DNA of 64,000 bases from CAYVBW01 sp964588685 (GCA_964588685.1 CAZPQG010000003.1:37915-101914), one strand, 5' to 3'. Shown: positions 26,597-36,496, counted from the first letter of the stretch. Made by a program: numbers and translations. Notes: a model not told the origin generated them from the letters alone.

Positions 26597-27067
26597 ATGA
26601 TCATCAAGCTTTTCGTGGCGCTGCTTACTCCTCTTTTAGTTGGTTTTTTGGGCTCATTAGCCACTGCCTCTTCGGTACAAACCTGGTATCCTCTTTTAAC
26701 CAAGCCGCCCTTAAATCCACCCAACTGGATTTTTGCTCCGATGTGGACAGCAATTTACATTTTAATTGGTATCAATTTTTATTTATTATGGCAAAAGAAA
26801 ACAAATCAAAAAATAACAAGTCAAGTTTTTGCTGTTTTCTTAATACAGCTAGGACTAAATGCCGTCTGGAGCCCAATATTTTTTGGCTTGCAAAGCCCGT
26901 TTTTGGCTTTAATTATTATTGTTTTGCTTTTAATCTCTCTCATCTGGCTGGCCCTGCAGCTTAAAACAGACCATGCTCTTAATTTTTGGCTGCTGCTGCC
27001 CTACTTAATGTGGGTTGCTTTTGCAGCTTATCTTAATTTAGGCATTTTTCTATTAAACTCTATCTGA
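26597..27067 (+). CDS. tspO: TspO/MBR-family tryptophan-rich sensory protein
   Basis: Five-helix membrane protein that binds tetrapyrroles and related ligands. The family motif is clear: 'WYPLLTKPPLNPPNW' followed by 'FAPMWTAIYILIGI', then 'QLGLNAVWSPIFFG' and a Trp-rich C-terminal helix. The 156 residues are the normal size. In bacteria TspO is tied to porphyrin handling and oxidative or light stress. No haem or porphyrin synthesis genes are seen nearby. It precedes a DUF1295 gene by 80 bases on the same strand. Confidence 0.93.
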   Translation: MIIKLFVALLTPLLVGFLGSLATASSVQTWYPLLTKPPLNPPNWIFAPMWTAIYILIGINFYLLWQKKTNQKITSQVFAVFLIQLGLNAVWSPIFFGLQSPFLALIIIVLLLISLIWLALQLKTDHALNFWLLLPYLMWVAFAAYLNLGIFLLNSI

Positions 27068-27147
27068 TTTTAAATATTTAAATATCTATTGCAGCATAGG
27101 TTGTATAATTTTAAAACTAACTCAATTTAAAAATTAATCATAAATAT

Positions 27148-27933
27148 ATGCTGAGTCAGGTTTATTGGTCTTCTTTTTTGATAGTCTTTCTAATTAATTT
27201 TTGCTTTTTTCTTTTGGCTGCTATTTTTAAAACTGACAAGGTCACAGATTTAAGTTATGGCTTAAGCTTTATTTTCTTAACACTTTACCTCATTATTCGG
27301 CAGCCTGAACTTCACGCTCCCCAAATCATTGTCGCTGTGTTAATTATTCTGTGGGGGATAAGGCTAGCTGGCTATCTTTTTATTCGCATCCTTAAAATAA
27401 AACGAGATAGTCGTTTCAATAAAATTAGAAATCAGCCATTAGAATTTGCAAAATTTTGGTTTTTTCAAATAATAGCTGTCTGGGTTATCATGCTGCCGGC
27501 TATTACAATTTTAAATTTGGAGGAACGACTAGTTTTGGAACCCTTAATGATTTTGGGGGCAGTAATTGCAGCAGCAGGCTTGCTCATTGAAAGTATTGCC
27601 GATTGGGAAAAATTTAACTTTAAAAACAAAGCAAGCAATAAGAATAGATGGATTCAATCCGGCTTATGGCAATATTCCAGACATCCAAATTATTTTGGTG
27701 AAATAACTTTTTGGTGGGGCTTATTTTTAATCGTCAGCTCTACTTTAAGTAATTGGCAATGGCTTACTATCATCGGGCCTTTCTTCATTGCTTTTATTTT
27801 AATATTTGTCACCGGTATTCCCCCGTTGGAAAAACGGTATCAAAAAAAATACGCAGATGACGAAGACTATCGCCGCTATCGTGAAGCTACTAGTGTCTTA
27901 GTGCCGCTGCCTAAAAAGTCTAAGCTGAAATAG
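27148..27933 (+). CDS. DUF1295/steroid 5-alpha-reductase-like membrane protein
   Basis: Polytopic membrane protein with at least six hydrophobic segments. The C-terminal 'SRHPNYFGE' (R178-H179) and 'PPLEKRYQKKYADDEDYRRYR' region are the signature of DUF1295, related to steroid 5-alpha reductases and isoprenylcysteine carboxyl methyltransferases. The family probably reduces or modifies lipid substrates with NAD(P)H or SAM. A TATAAT lies about 40 bases upstream of the ATG. It ends 20 bases from a convergent gene. Confidence 0.88.
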   Translation: MLSQVYWSSFLIVFLINFCFFLLAAIFKTDKVTDLSYGLSFIFLTLYLIIRQPELHAPQIIVAVLIILWGIRLAGYLFIRILKIKRDSRFNKIRNQPLEFAKFWFFQIIAVWVIMLPAITILNLEERLVLEPLMILGAVIAAAGLLIESIADWEKFNFKNKASNKNRWIQSGLWQYSRHPNYFGEITFWWGLFLIVSSTLSNWQWLTIIGPFFIAFILIFVTGIPPLEKRYQKKYADDEDYRRYREATSVLVPLPKKSKLK

Positions 27934-27953
27934 GAATAATGTATGGAGTTAAA

Positions 27954-28448
27954 TTAAATTCTTCTTAAGCCTTCATTCACTGCCATCTGCAGCATCTGCT
28001 GAAATATTTCCTGATCTAAAAGGTAAATAATAGCCAAGGCGGTTGCCAAAATTGTTACCGCCAGCCAGCGGGTGTAAATGCCTCTGGTTCTAGCATATAA
28101 AATAATTGACAATACACCTACTAAACTCGGACCAACCACCTTGATGTCTCCCAATGGCATTAAATAACCGCCAATTCTTTGTTGTGTGCCGCCTAAATAT
28201 TCTGCCAGATTAAAATCAATCTCAAAGAAAATCAGAAAAATTTCTAAAAATAATACTACTACTAATAATAAAGAAGCAGCTTTAGTTGACCTGCCTTCTG
28301 TGCGATAAGCTTCATAAATTGCAGCCGGCAATAAAAAAATAACTGTTATCACAGCTGAAGAATAAATAAAGCCTAAGATAATTCCGATTAAAGCCAGCAC
28401 TGTGACTGCAGTACAAATATGAGGGGCGTATTTAGTTGGTTTTGCCAT
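27954..28448 (-). CDS. Unrecognised membrane protein
   Basis: No family recognised. It has 164 residues with about five hydrophobic segments (near 12-30, 33-45, 58-76, 105-118 and 126-143). A short charged loop 'AYRTEGRSTKA' lies between the second and third, and the C-terminus is amphipathic. It is transcribed towards the DUF1295 gene and away from the P-type ATPase gene. A chance ORF is unlikely at this length with a coherent membrane pattern. Confidence 0.55.
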   Translation of the reverse strand: MAKPTKYAPHICTAVTVLALIGIILGFIYSSAVITVIFLLPAAIYEAYRTEGRSTKAASLLLVVVLFLEIFLIFFEIDFNLAEYLGGTQQRIGGYLMPLGDIKVVGPSLVGVLSIILYARTRGIYTRWLAVTILATALAIIYLLDQEIFQQMLQMAVNEGLRRI

Positions 28449-28611
28449 TGAATGAAATTAGTTGTTAAATAAATTTTAAAACTGCCTTCTTAAAAGAATA
28501 GCTTTAAAAAAAATTTTAACATAACTTTTACCCAACTGCACTTTTAAATTAGATTTTTAAAAGACTATTCGATATATTTGATTTTTTAATTAAAATTTTC
28601 CTCAGGCATGC

Positions 28612-28640
28612 TTGTTGTACATATCTTATTTTGCTAAACT
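28612..28640 (+). promoter_or_regulatory. Promoter candidate for the P-type ATPase gene
   Basis: TTGTTG (28612-28617) and TAAACT (28635-28640) are separated by 17 bases. This predicts a start near 28647 and a leader of about 58 bases. Both elements are imperfect. Confidence 0.4.
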
Positions 28641-28704
28641 AAATTATTATTTAAAGATTAAATCAATTAAAAAAATCAACTGATTTTTTGTTTAAATAAT
28701 TATT

Positions 28705-31428
28705 ATGGCTCAACCTGCATATTACACCCAACCCTACCAAGATGTTGTTAAAGCTCTTTCTTCGAACTTAAAAACAGGTCTGACGAAACAAGAGGTTGAA
28801 AAAAGACAACAAAAATATGGTGTTAATGAAATTCACGATAACCGCCCCAAACATTTAATAGTCACTATTTTGTGGCATCAAATTAACAGCTTGTTGATCT
28901 ACATCCTGGCAATTGCAGCCGTTCTCACCTATTTTTTAGACCACGCCCTAGATACTTACGTTATTATCGCAGTAATTTTCATTAATACTCTTATTGGCTT
29001 TATCCAAGAATATAAGGCTAACAAAGCTATCGAGTCTTTACAGAAAATTATTGTCACTACCAGTAAGGTATATCGAAATGACCAACTAATTGAAATTCCT
29101 GCTAAAGACTTAGTACCGGGCGATATTGTACTGTTGGAGGAAGGTGATCGGGTACCGGCAGACGGTAGATTGGTGAAGGCAAATAACTTAAAAACTATTG
29201 AATCTTCCCTCACCGGCGAAGCTTTTTCAGTAGAAAAAAATATTAGGAAACTACCTGCCAAAACAAGCATGTCTGATCGAGCTAATTTTGTGTGGATGAG
29301 CACTTTTGTGGCCGGTGGTTTTGGTAGATTTATTGTCACTGCCACTGGCGAAAACACGGCTATCGGACAAATTGCTAAAGGTTTAGAAGAGATTGAGAAA
29401 ACTAAAACTCATTTTGAAATTAAGACGGGCCGTTTAGCTAAGCAAATGTCTTTCATTGCTTTATTAGGAGCTATTTTTATTTTTGCAGTTGGCTTCTTCT
29501 TTAGAGATCTCACTTTTGCTGAAATTTTTACTTTTGCCGTTGCTTCTTTAGTATCCGGCATACCGGAAGGACTGCCGGCAGTATTAGTCGTTATTCTTGC
29601 CACCGGAGCCAGACGCATGGCTGCTAAGCAAGCCATTATTCGTTCTTTGCCTGCCACAGAAACTTTAAGTGTAGTTGATGTGATAGCAACTGATAAAACC
29701 GGCACTTTAACTCAAAACACCATGACCATTGAACAAATAAATTTAATTAACGATTCGTTTACAGTCAGCGGCGACGGCTGGTCACCTCAGGGAGATTTTT
29801 ATCGGGGCCAAAAAAAAATAGACCCACTGCGCAATACTGATCTAAAGAAGATAAGCACCATAGCCGGCTTATGTAGTCGAGCCCAGCTCATTAATAAAGG
29901 TACAAAAAATGATCCTGACTATCAAATAAACGGTGATCCGACTGAAGGAGCATTGACAGTCCTATCTCATAAGGCTGGCTTAAAATCTAGCATAGAACAA
30001 ATTGAGGTCATCGATGAACTTCCCTTTAACCAAGAAGTAAAATTTAAAGCTGTTTTGATTGAGGAAGACCAAAAACGACAAATTTTTGCCAGTGGTGCGC
30101 CGGAGTCTATTATCAAACTATGCAATAAGAAATTAAGCAATAAAAAAGAATCTGCATTTACCAAAAAACAAAAGAAAGAACTATTAGCACAAGTTAAAGA
30201 AGCGTCTGCTCAAGCTATGCGGATTATTGCTTTGGCTTATAAAAAAGCCCCCGGCAATAAACGCAACTTATCAATAGATACTGTTGATGATTTAGTTTTT
30301 ACAGGTTTTGTGGGTATGATCGATCCACCCAGAAAAGGAGTTAGTGAGGCAGTGGAAAAAGCTATTGGAGCCGGGATTAGAGTTATTATGAAAACCGGCG
30401 ACCATAAGGAAACAGCCTTAGCAATCGCCAAACAAACCGGAATTATCTCTCAAACCGATAATCAAAAAGGTGCTAAGTTCCCGGCAGCCTTAACGGGAGA
30501 AGAATTAGCGGCTTTATCTGAAGAAAAATTTAAAAGAGCTGTGGAAGAAGTCTCTGTTTTTGCTAGATTAACACCAGAGATGAAATTAAAAATACTGGAA
30601 ACCCTGCAGGCGCAAGATCACAATGTTGCCATGACAGGCGATGGTGTCAACGACGTTCTAGCTTTAAAAAAAGCAGATATTGGTATAGCCATGGGAAAAA
30701 TTGGTACTGACGTGGCGCGGGAAGCTAGTGATATTGTGCTGGCTGATGATAATTTTTCCTCATTAATTGATGCTGTGGAAGAAGGCCGTGTGGTTTTTGT
30801 TAATACTCGTCAGGCTAGTGCTTTTTTAGTAACTACTAACTTAGCTGAAGATTTTATTATCCTTATTGCCATTACTCTTGGTTTACCGCTACCCCTACTA
30901 GCTTCGCAAATACTATGGCTAAATTTAGTAACCGACGGCGTAGTAGATATTGCTCTAGCAGCAGAACCAAGTCACGGCGATGTTTTAGCACAGCCTCCAA
31001 GAAAAAAAGAAGAAAACATTTTATCTAAAAAAATGCTGGGTCTATTGTCGCCGATAGTATTTTTTATGGTACTAACTTCATTATATGTTTTTGTTAGTTT
31101 TCTGCCGCAAGGAATTAACAAAGCCCGAACCGGAGCCTTCACAGTCATGGTTTTTACGCAATTAATTAATATTTTTAATATGAGGTCCTTGGATAAGTCG
31201 TTATTTGAAATCGGTTTGCTAAGTAATAAATATATTGTCGGCTCAGTGCTATTATCTTTATTCCTGTTTTATTTTGCAATGAACAATGCTTTTTTAATTG
31301 AAACTTTTAATTTTGAACCACTAACTCAATTTGAAGTGATTAAAACAGCTGCCTTAGCCGGCAACGTTTTTATCGCAGGTGAATTTTATAAACTTGGAAG
31401 AAAATTAGCCACAGCTTCTAAAAACTAA
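28705..31428 (+). CDS. P2A-type (SERCA/PMR1-like) cation-transporting ATPase, probably Ca2+
   Basis: Pumps a cation out of the cytoplasm at the cost of ATP. In order: N-terminal cation-ATPase domain, actuator loop with SLTGEA, membrane helix 4 with IPEGLPAV, the phosphorylation motif DKTGTLT (D330), nucleotide-binding domain, the hinge TGDGVNDVLALKKADIG, and C-terminal helices. Residues matching SERCA calcium ligands are present: Glu of PEGL, Asn and Glu in TTNLAED (M5), and Asn, Thr and Asp in LNLVTDG (M6). Calcium is therefore the best guess, although Na+ or other divalent ions are possible. Length of 907 residues is typical. It is monocistronic. Confidence 0.93.
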   Translation: MAQPAYYTQPYQDVVKALSSNLKTGLTKQEVEKRQQKYGVNEIHDNRPKHLIVTILWHQINSLLIYILAIAAVLTYFLDHALDTYVIIAVIFINTLIGFIQEYKANKAIESLQKIIVTTSKVYRNDQLIEIPAKDLVPGDIVLLEEGDRVPADGRLVKANNLKTIESSLTGEAFSVEKNIRKLPAKTSMSDRANFVWMSTFVAGGFGRFIVTATGENTAIGQIAKGLEEIEKTKTHFEIKTGRLAKQMSFIALLGAIFIFAVGFFFRDLTFAEIFTFAVASLVSGIPEGLPAVLVVILATGARRMAAKQAIIRSLPATETLSVVDVIATDKTGTLTQNTMTIEQINLINDSFTVSGDGWSPQGDFYRGQKKIDPLRNTDLKKISTIAGLCSRAQLINKGTKNDPDYQINGDPTEGALTVLSHKAGLKSSIEQIEVIDELPFNQEVKFKAVLIEEDQKRQIFASGAPESIIKLCNKKLSNKKESAFTKKQKKELLAQVKEASAQAMRIIALAYKKAPGNKRNLSIDTVDDLVFTGFVGMIDPPRKGVSEAVEKAIGAGIRVIMKTGDHKETALAIAKQTGIISQTDNQKGAKFPAALTGEELAALSEEKFKRAVEEVSVFARLTPEMKLKILETLQAQDHNVAMTGDGVNDVLALKKADIGIAMGKIGTDVAREASDIVLADDNFSSLIDAVEEGRVVFVNTRQASAFLVTTNLAEDFIILIAITLGLPLPLLASQILWLNLVTDGVVDIALAAEPSHGDVLAQPPRKKEENILSKKMLGLLSPIVFFMVLTSLYVFVSFLPQGINKARTGAFTVMVFTQLINIFNMRSLDKSLFEIGLLSNKYIVGSVLLSLFLFYFAMNNAFLIETFNFEPLTQFEVIKTAALAGNVFIAGEFYKLGRKLATASKN

Positions 31429-31468
31429 AAGAGCCTAGAGTTTAAATAAGGACCTATTAACGTGTTTT

Positions 31469-33418
31469 TTAAACTTTAATCTGTTCTAAAAGATCGTCTA
31501 AATCAGCTGTAGCTACACACACCACTTTATCTGCTCCTCCATAATAAACAAACAATGTTCCTTTTACTATCACAGCGCCGCAGGGAAAGACTACGTTGTC
31601 TACGTCACCAATTCTTTCGAACTCTTCAGTCGGTTTGAGAATCGGATAAGGAGTTCTGTAAAGCACATTGCCGGGATCGTCTGCTTCCAGCAGCATAAAT
31701 CCGACACGATAATGATGATCAATATCTGACACACCGTGATACAGCATTAGCCAACCTTCATCAACTTTTAACGGCGGTCCGGCTATTCCAATCTTCTTGC
31801 CATCCCACCAATTTTCTCTAGGCTTGATATATTGTTCTTTTTCCAACCATACATCTTTTCCTCTTAACTCTTCCAAATCATGTAAATAATCAATAGCAAT
31901 ATCTTTACCTGCCATGCGATGCAAAATTACATACTTGCCTTTTACCTTCTCGGACAGAAGGCAGCTATTTTTATTATCTATATCCGGTGAAGAAATCACC
32001 TTCGGCTCTGACCACTGCCAATTATGATTTAAAAAATCATTGACTGCAATAGAAGACAGGGCGACTCGTGGTGGATTGACTCCATCATAAGCTGTATAAA
32101 ACATATAATATTCATCACCTAAGCGGGTAATACGCGGATCTTCGCAACCGGATAACCGGCCAGCCTCTTTTTTTTGTTCAAAAGATTTACGCGGCACGTA
32201 AATTGGCTCATGATAACGTTTAAAATGAAAACCGTCATCACTTTCAGCTAATCCTAAAGTTGAAGTACTATCAGGAGATTGCGCTCGATAAACTAAATAA
32301 AACTTATTGTTTTCATAAATTGCAGCCGGATTAAAGACGGAATTTGCCTCCCAAAAATTTTCTGTTCTGGGTGTTAAAATCGGATTTTGATGAAATTTAA
32401 CCAAATGAAATGTTTCCTTAAAAGGATTTTGTTTCATTTGCTTAATTAGTTTTGATAGAGAAACTTCAGCTGCAGCACAATGAGTATCGGCAGCTCCATA
32501 ATAAAGACGCAATGTCTTGCCTTCAAGTAAAGCCGAAGACGGAAAAATAACATTGGGCACCAAACCTTCGCTCTCATAATCAAAATCAGGATTTGGTGTT
32601 AACAAGGGCCTTTTGGTACGCGCTATTATCCGCTGCGGATCTTCCAAATCCAGCAAAACTGCTTCTATGCCAAAAATTCTTTTTTCTTCGATCGGATAAT
32701 GTTGAATATGAGCATAAGTCAACAGCCAGCCCTCTTCGGTTTTTACAGGCACACCGCCTACTTCTATCTGATCATTGTCAATCCTGCACAAATTAATTTC
32801 ATGCTGCTTTAATTCTTGATACCACTTTTCCCAATAACCCGGAGACCAAATATCATCCAGGTGGTCAAATCTAGCTACTGCAATTGAGGAAGGCGGCCGA
32901 TCAGTATTGGGCGTCAAAATTGCCACGTATTTATTATTAATTTTTTCAGGCAAAAGAGTCATCGCCTTGGCGTTAAAATGGGTGATCAAATGTTTTTCTT
33001 GAATAGTTTGCAGATCTTTACTAATAGCCAAGGCAATTCTGATGCCTTCTGCCGTTGGAGGATGCTGGCTAAGAGCAGTGTAAAAAATAAAATATTTGCC
33101 ATTCAGTTTAGTAACTCTCGGATCTTCGCAGCCATATTTCTCCCACTCATATTCCGGGATAATTAGTTGCCTTCGATTGGTTAAATCAAGCCCATTTTTA
33201 CTTTGAGCATAACCAATAGTCGATAAGCTCATGTGATGATCAATATAATCATGTTCTTTGCTAAAAGCTCGATAAAGAACATGATATTTTTCTTCTCCCT
33301 CTTTAATTACGCTGGGATTAAAAGTTCCCCGAGCTTCCCAATCTTGATTCAAATCAGGAGATAAAATAGGGTTCTTCTGATGTCTGCTAATAATATTTTT
33401 TTTATCTTTTTTTGCCAT
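31469..33418 (-). CDS. Tandem GH130 (DUF377) glycoside phosphorylase-like protein
   Basis: Two consecutive five-bladed propeller modules of the GH130 type, about residues 10-330 and 335-649. Each starts with NPIL(S/T)P...WEA...FNP and contains the GCEDPR catalytic-Asp motif, a 'YxxFYTA' strand, a 'GWL' element and a closing 'LYYGAAD' or 'VYYGGAD'. Family members phosphorolyse beta-mannosides such as mannosyl-glucose or mannosyl-GlcNAc. No signal peptide is seen, so it is probably cytoplasmic. Two GH130 modules in one chain is unusual. It overlaps the upstream GH130 gene by 17 bases, implying coupled expression. Substrate unknown. Confidence 0.88.
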   Translation of the reverse strand: MAKKDKKNIISRHQKNPILSPDLNQDWEARGTFNPSVIKEGEEKYHVLYRAFSKEHDYIDHHMSLSTIGYAQSKNGLDLTNRRQLIIPEYEWEKYGCEDPRVTKLNGKYFIFYTALSQHPPTAEGIRIALAISKDLQTIQEKHLITHFNAKAMTLLPEKINNKYVAILTPNTDRPPSSIAVARFDHLDDIWSPGYWEKWYQELKQHEINLCRIDNDQIEVGGVPVKTEEGWLLTYAHIQHYPIEEKRIFGIEAVLLDLEDPQRIIARTKRPLLTPNPDFDYESEGLVPNVIFPSSALLEGKTLRLYYGAADTHCAAAEVSLSKLIKQMKQNPFKETFHLVKFHQNPILTPRTENFWEANSVFNPAAIYENNKFYLVYRAQSPDSTSTLGLAESDDGFHFKRYHEPIYVPRKSFEQKKEAGRLSGCEDPRITRLGDEYYMFYTAYDGVNPPRVALSSIAVNDFLNHNWQWSEPKVISSPDIDNKNSCLLSEKVKGKYVILHRMAGKDIAIDYLHDLEELRGKDVWLEKEQYIKPRENWWDGKKIGIAGPPLKVDEGWLMLYHGVSDIDHHYRVGFMLLEADDPGNVLYRTPYPILKPTEEFERIGDVDNVVFPCGAVIVKGTLFVYYGGADKVVCVATADLDDLLEQIKV

Positions 33419-35090
33419 GAACCGCCTTTTTTAACTGCTGTTTTTTCTGTTTATTATTTTTTTTGCCAGCTTTAGGCTTTTTTTTCTTCATTCTTGCCAA
33501 AGTAGTGGGTTTTAATTGAGCATCGCCTGAAGTTTTTAACTGTTTTAAGAATTGATCTAAATTAGCGGTAGCTACGCACACATATGAATCAGCACCGCCG
33601 TAATAAACAAATAAAGTGTTGTTTAACACTACTGCTCCGCACGGATAAATAACACCGGCTTTAAAGCCGTCATTTTCATACCAAGCATCAGGTTCTAAAA
33701 TTGGCTGCCTGGAGCGGCGCAAAACTAATGTCGGATCATTTAAATCCAGCAGCATGGCCCCAATTTTATAAGGATGCCCTTCTTTATCATCAACTGCTTG
33801 ATAGATTAAAAGCCAGCCATCTTTAGTTTTAATCGGGGGAGCTCCAACGCCAATCTTCCTGCTGTCCCACCACAACGGTGATCTGGGACTAATTTTTGCT
33901 TCTGCAGATAAATATTCTCCGTTCTTGAAATCTAAATCATCTACAAAATCTATTAGAATATCAGGAAAGACTCGATGAAAAACAACGTATTGATCATTGA
34001 TTTTCTCCGGTAAAATACAGGCGCTTTTCGTTACTACTCCGGGCTTTGAAATCAAGACAGGATGAGTCCAAAGCCAATTGTGATTTAAAAAATCAGCCAC
34101 CGAAATTGAACTTAAGGCAATCCTCGGCTCTGAATACCCATTAAAAGCCACATATGTCATATAAATTCTATCTCCAATCCTAGTCACACGGGGGTCTTCG
34201 CAGCCGCCGCAGCCGGCTGAAGCAAAACTCATGTTTACTTGTCCGGGAGCAACCGAGCTTTCAAAAGGTTGCGTCGGAATAAAAACAGGTTTATCCAAAC
34301 GTTCATCAATATGCAGCCCGTCAGAGCTGGAAGCATAGCCAATAGAAGAGGTATAGTTATGATCTTGGGCTCGATAAAGCAAATGCACTTTGTCAACATC
34401 ATACAAAGCAGCCGGATTGAAAGTAGTGAAGGCTTCCCAGTCATTTTCCGGTTTTGGAGCCAGCACCGGATTGTTTTTAGGTCGATTCAATTGCGATTTT
34501 TTACGAACTTTAATTTGTTCACTAATGCGATATTCGGGATAAACTGTGGCCCAAACAGCCTCGCCCTCAACTAACCAATAAGCAATATATTTACCTTTTA
34601 TTGTCAATAAATCAACAAACTCTATAGTGGTGCCTGCTACATTGTCGTTCATTTTCCAGATTGGTTCGCTGTGGCGCCAAATTAATTGCGGCGCATCTCC
34701 TTTGCTAAAAGCAGCCACTCCAACATAATAATACGGTTTATCATGATAATGATAAAAAACTAATACTCCTTCCGGTACCGGAAAAGCATTTTGAATTGTA
34801 AGTTTAGATTGATTTAAAAATTCACTGCCCGGAGCCAATAAAGAAAAATAACGATCATATAAAAATGATCGCATTTTTTGTCTGATTTTAGGATATCTTT
34901 TAACTTCAAAATCCCTAGCTTTATATTGACGAAAAACAAAGCCGTCCAAACTTTTAGCAGAGTATATAATTTTCTCTGTTTTTTTACCTTGAACAACCAA
35001 GTGTACGGTGTCTTGATATTCACAAAAATATATTTTTTGAGAAATTAGCTTTTTTTTATCTGACTGATTAAAATCAAAAACCTTTAACAT
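33402..35090 (-). CDS. GH130-family protein with divergent N-terminal domain
   Basis: Residues about 206-520 form a complete GH130 module: NPVLAP...WEAFTTFNP, SAGCGGCEDPRVTRIG, 'GWLLIYQAVDD' and 'LFVYYGGADSYVCVA'. The first 200 residues are beta-rich, with repeated 'SLDGF' and 'WRHSEPIW'-like elements that may be a degenerate half propeller or a separate carbohydrate-binding part. The last 40 residues are strongly lysine-rich. No export signal is seen. It is the first gene of a two-gene GH130 operon and its end overlaps the tandem-GH130 start. Specificity cannot be read from sequence. Confidence 0.85.
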   Translation of the reverse strand: MLKVFDFNQSDKKKLISQKIYFCEYQDTVHLVVQGKKTEKIIYSAKSLDGFVFRQYKARDFEVKRYPKIRQKMRSFLYDRYFSLLAPGSEFLNQSKLTIQNAFPVPEGVLVFYHYHDKPYYYVGVAAFSKGDAPQLIWRHSEPIWKMNDNVAGTTIEFVDLLTIKGKYIAYWLVEGEAVWATVYPEYRISEQIKVRKKSQLNRPKNNPVLAPKPENDWEAFTTFNPAALYDVDKVHLLYRAQDHNYTSSIGYASSSDGLHIDERLDKPVFIPTQPFESSVAPGQVNMSFASAGCGGCEDPRVTRIGDRIYMTYVAFNGYSEPRIALSSISVADFLNHNWLWTHPVLISKPGVVTKSACILPEKINDQYVVFHRVFPDILIDFVDDLDFKNGEYLSAEAKISPRSPLWWDSRKIGVGAPPIKTKDGWLLIYQAVDDKEGHPYKIGAMLLDLNDPTLVLRRSRQPILEPDAWYENDGFKAGVIYPCGAVVLNNTLFVYYGGADSYVCVATANLDQFLKQLKTSGDAQLKPTTLARMKKKKPKAGKKNNKQKKQQLKKAVHGKKR

Positions 35091-35597
35091 TAATTAAGAT
35101 TGGTGGATATAAAGATTCGTCTATTAATTTTTAATAATATTATTTTAAAAATAAAAATAAGCTGCAAACAATCAACGCGCTAAACCAATAAACCATCTAA
35201 AGAAAAACTGTTTTTACACAATAAATTAAGTGCAATCTTATGTATTAATTTTTATAGTTTTATTTTCTTTAATCTTTACTGCTACAATCTTCAGTATAGG
35301 GGGGAGTGAAAGCAAAATCAAGTTGAAGTTTTTTAAAGATACTTAGTGTTAACAATGATAGCATTGTGTCAACTAATTAATTAATATTAAATTGAATAAT
35401 TGTGTTTTATTAAATTGTATTTAGCTAAATTCAATCAAACCACTATTAATTGAGCTAGATACAATCCAACTATTACTTAAGTAATTAAAACACATCCAAC
35501 TACGATACAGCTGTTACTAATAAATTAGCTTGCAAATTTTAATATTCATCGGTTAAGATTGAAGTAGTATTAATTAATAATAATTAAAAAGGAATTT
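35091..35597. other. Long AT-rich intergenic region with three 30-base-spaced repeats
   Basis: 507 bases between divergent genes with no convincing ORF or RNA gene. On the plus strand, three copies of the core AATC(C/A)AAC or ATCCAAC occur with the shared C-A-A/A-A-C block ending at 35440, 35470 and 35500, exactly 30 bases apart. They lie 100-165 bases before the next start codon and could be regulator-binding sites on one helical face. The rest is AT-rich filler. AAGGA just before 35598 is a Shine-Dalgarno sequence. Confidence 0.45.
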
Positions 35598-36416
35598 ATG
35601 CCTTCACCTTTAAATCAGACCCAAGATAATCAGCAGCCATCTACCCAAACTACTCAGAATGATAATAAATCATCAGGAACAAAAGGAGTTTTAATAGTTT
35701 TAGCTATCATTGTGATAGGCATTATTGGCATACTTTTAGCAATTAGCAGTGGAGTTTTAGCCGCTCCATCCTGGCTGCTTAATTTAGTCCCCCCTTCAAT
35801 GCTGCCGCCAGCTTCGCTGACTCAATTAAGTGATGAAGAAGCTAAACTTGGCTTAATGATGGAAACCGGCAGACCAGGTGTTTGTACCATAACCAGTACA
35901 GAAGATGAGACTAAAATGACTTATTATATTAAAGATGAAAAATTTAAAATTGAGAGCACAACAGTGCAAGACGGTCATGCCATTAACAGCTATATTCTCA
36001 ATGACGGCGAATATCAATATCATTGGACAGATATGGAAACACAAGGTACAAAAATAAAGCTGCCATCTCAAGAAGAAACAGAAGAATTAGAGGAGCAATA
36101 TGACGAATTGGCTGAGCAATATCAAGCTGAATGGGATCTAGAAGATTTAACAGATGAATATCAAGAAGAGGAAGACCAATTCGAAGTTAATTGCCAGCTT
36201 AAAAACGTGGATGATTCAGTTTTTACAGTTGCCGCTGAAATTGAATTTACAGAATTTGGAGAAATGGACAAATATTATCCTGATGAAGCAATGGATTTTG
36301 AAGTAGATGAAGAATCGCCCAAGAATATAGAAAATTTGGAAGACTTAGATGATGACGACATGAAAGAATTAGAACAATGGGCAGAAGAGATGGAGGAAAA
36401 ATTTGAGCAGCAATAA
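35598..36416 (+). CDS. Single-pass membrane protein with acidic extracellular domain
   Basis: Family not recognised. A Gln/Asn/Thr-rich cytoplasmic N-terminus (1-30) is followed by one membrane segment (about 31-53). A probably external domain of about 200 residues then contains two cysteines (in GVCTIT and VNCQL) that could form a disulfide. Glu/Asp are very abundant in the outer domain, especially at 155-185 and 220-272. Start chosen at the ATG with AAGGA 7 bases upstream, one of the few clear ribosome-binding sites in this half of the window. A lipoprotein-like or surface sensing role is possible but unsupported. Confidence 0.65.
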   Translation: MPSPLNQTQDNQQPSTQTTQNDNKSSGTKGVLIVLAIIVIGIIGILLAISSGVLAAPSWLLNLVPPSMLPPASLTQLSDEEAKLGLMMETGRPGVCTITSTEDETKMTYYIKDEKFKIESTTVQDGHAINSYILNDGEYQYHWTDMETQGTKIKLPSQEETEELEEQYDELAEQYQAEWDLEDLTDEYQEEEDQFEVNCQLKNVDDSVFTVAAEIEFTEFGEMDKYYPDEAMDFEVDEESPKNIENLEDLDDDDMKELEQWAEEMEEKFEQQ

Positions 36417-36467
36417 AAAGCTGAAAATAATTTTAGAGATAGCTTGAATAACTAATAAGATTTAAAG

Positions 36468-36496
36468 TTGATAATGTACTATTGACAACATATGAT
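36468..36496 (+). promoter_or_regulatory. Promoter candidate for purF
   Basis: TTGATA (36468-36473), a 17-base spacer and TATGAT (36491-36496). A second TTGACA at 36482-36487 overlaps this spacer. Predicted start near 36503, leaving a leader of about 75 bases. Confidence 0.5.

Noticed and set aside
29409..29705. 98-codon minus-strand ORF inside the P-type ATPase gene
   Set aside because: Antisense shadow of a strongly conserved coding region.
34239..34574. 111-codon plus-strand ORF inside the GH130 gene
   Set aside because: Antisense shadow; no independent start signal or family resemblance.
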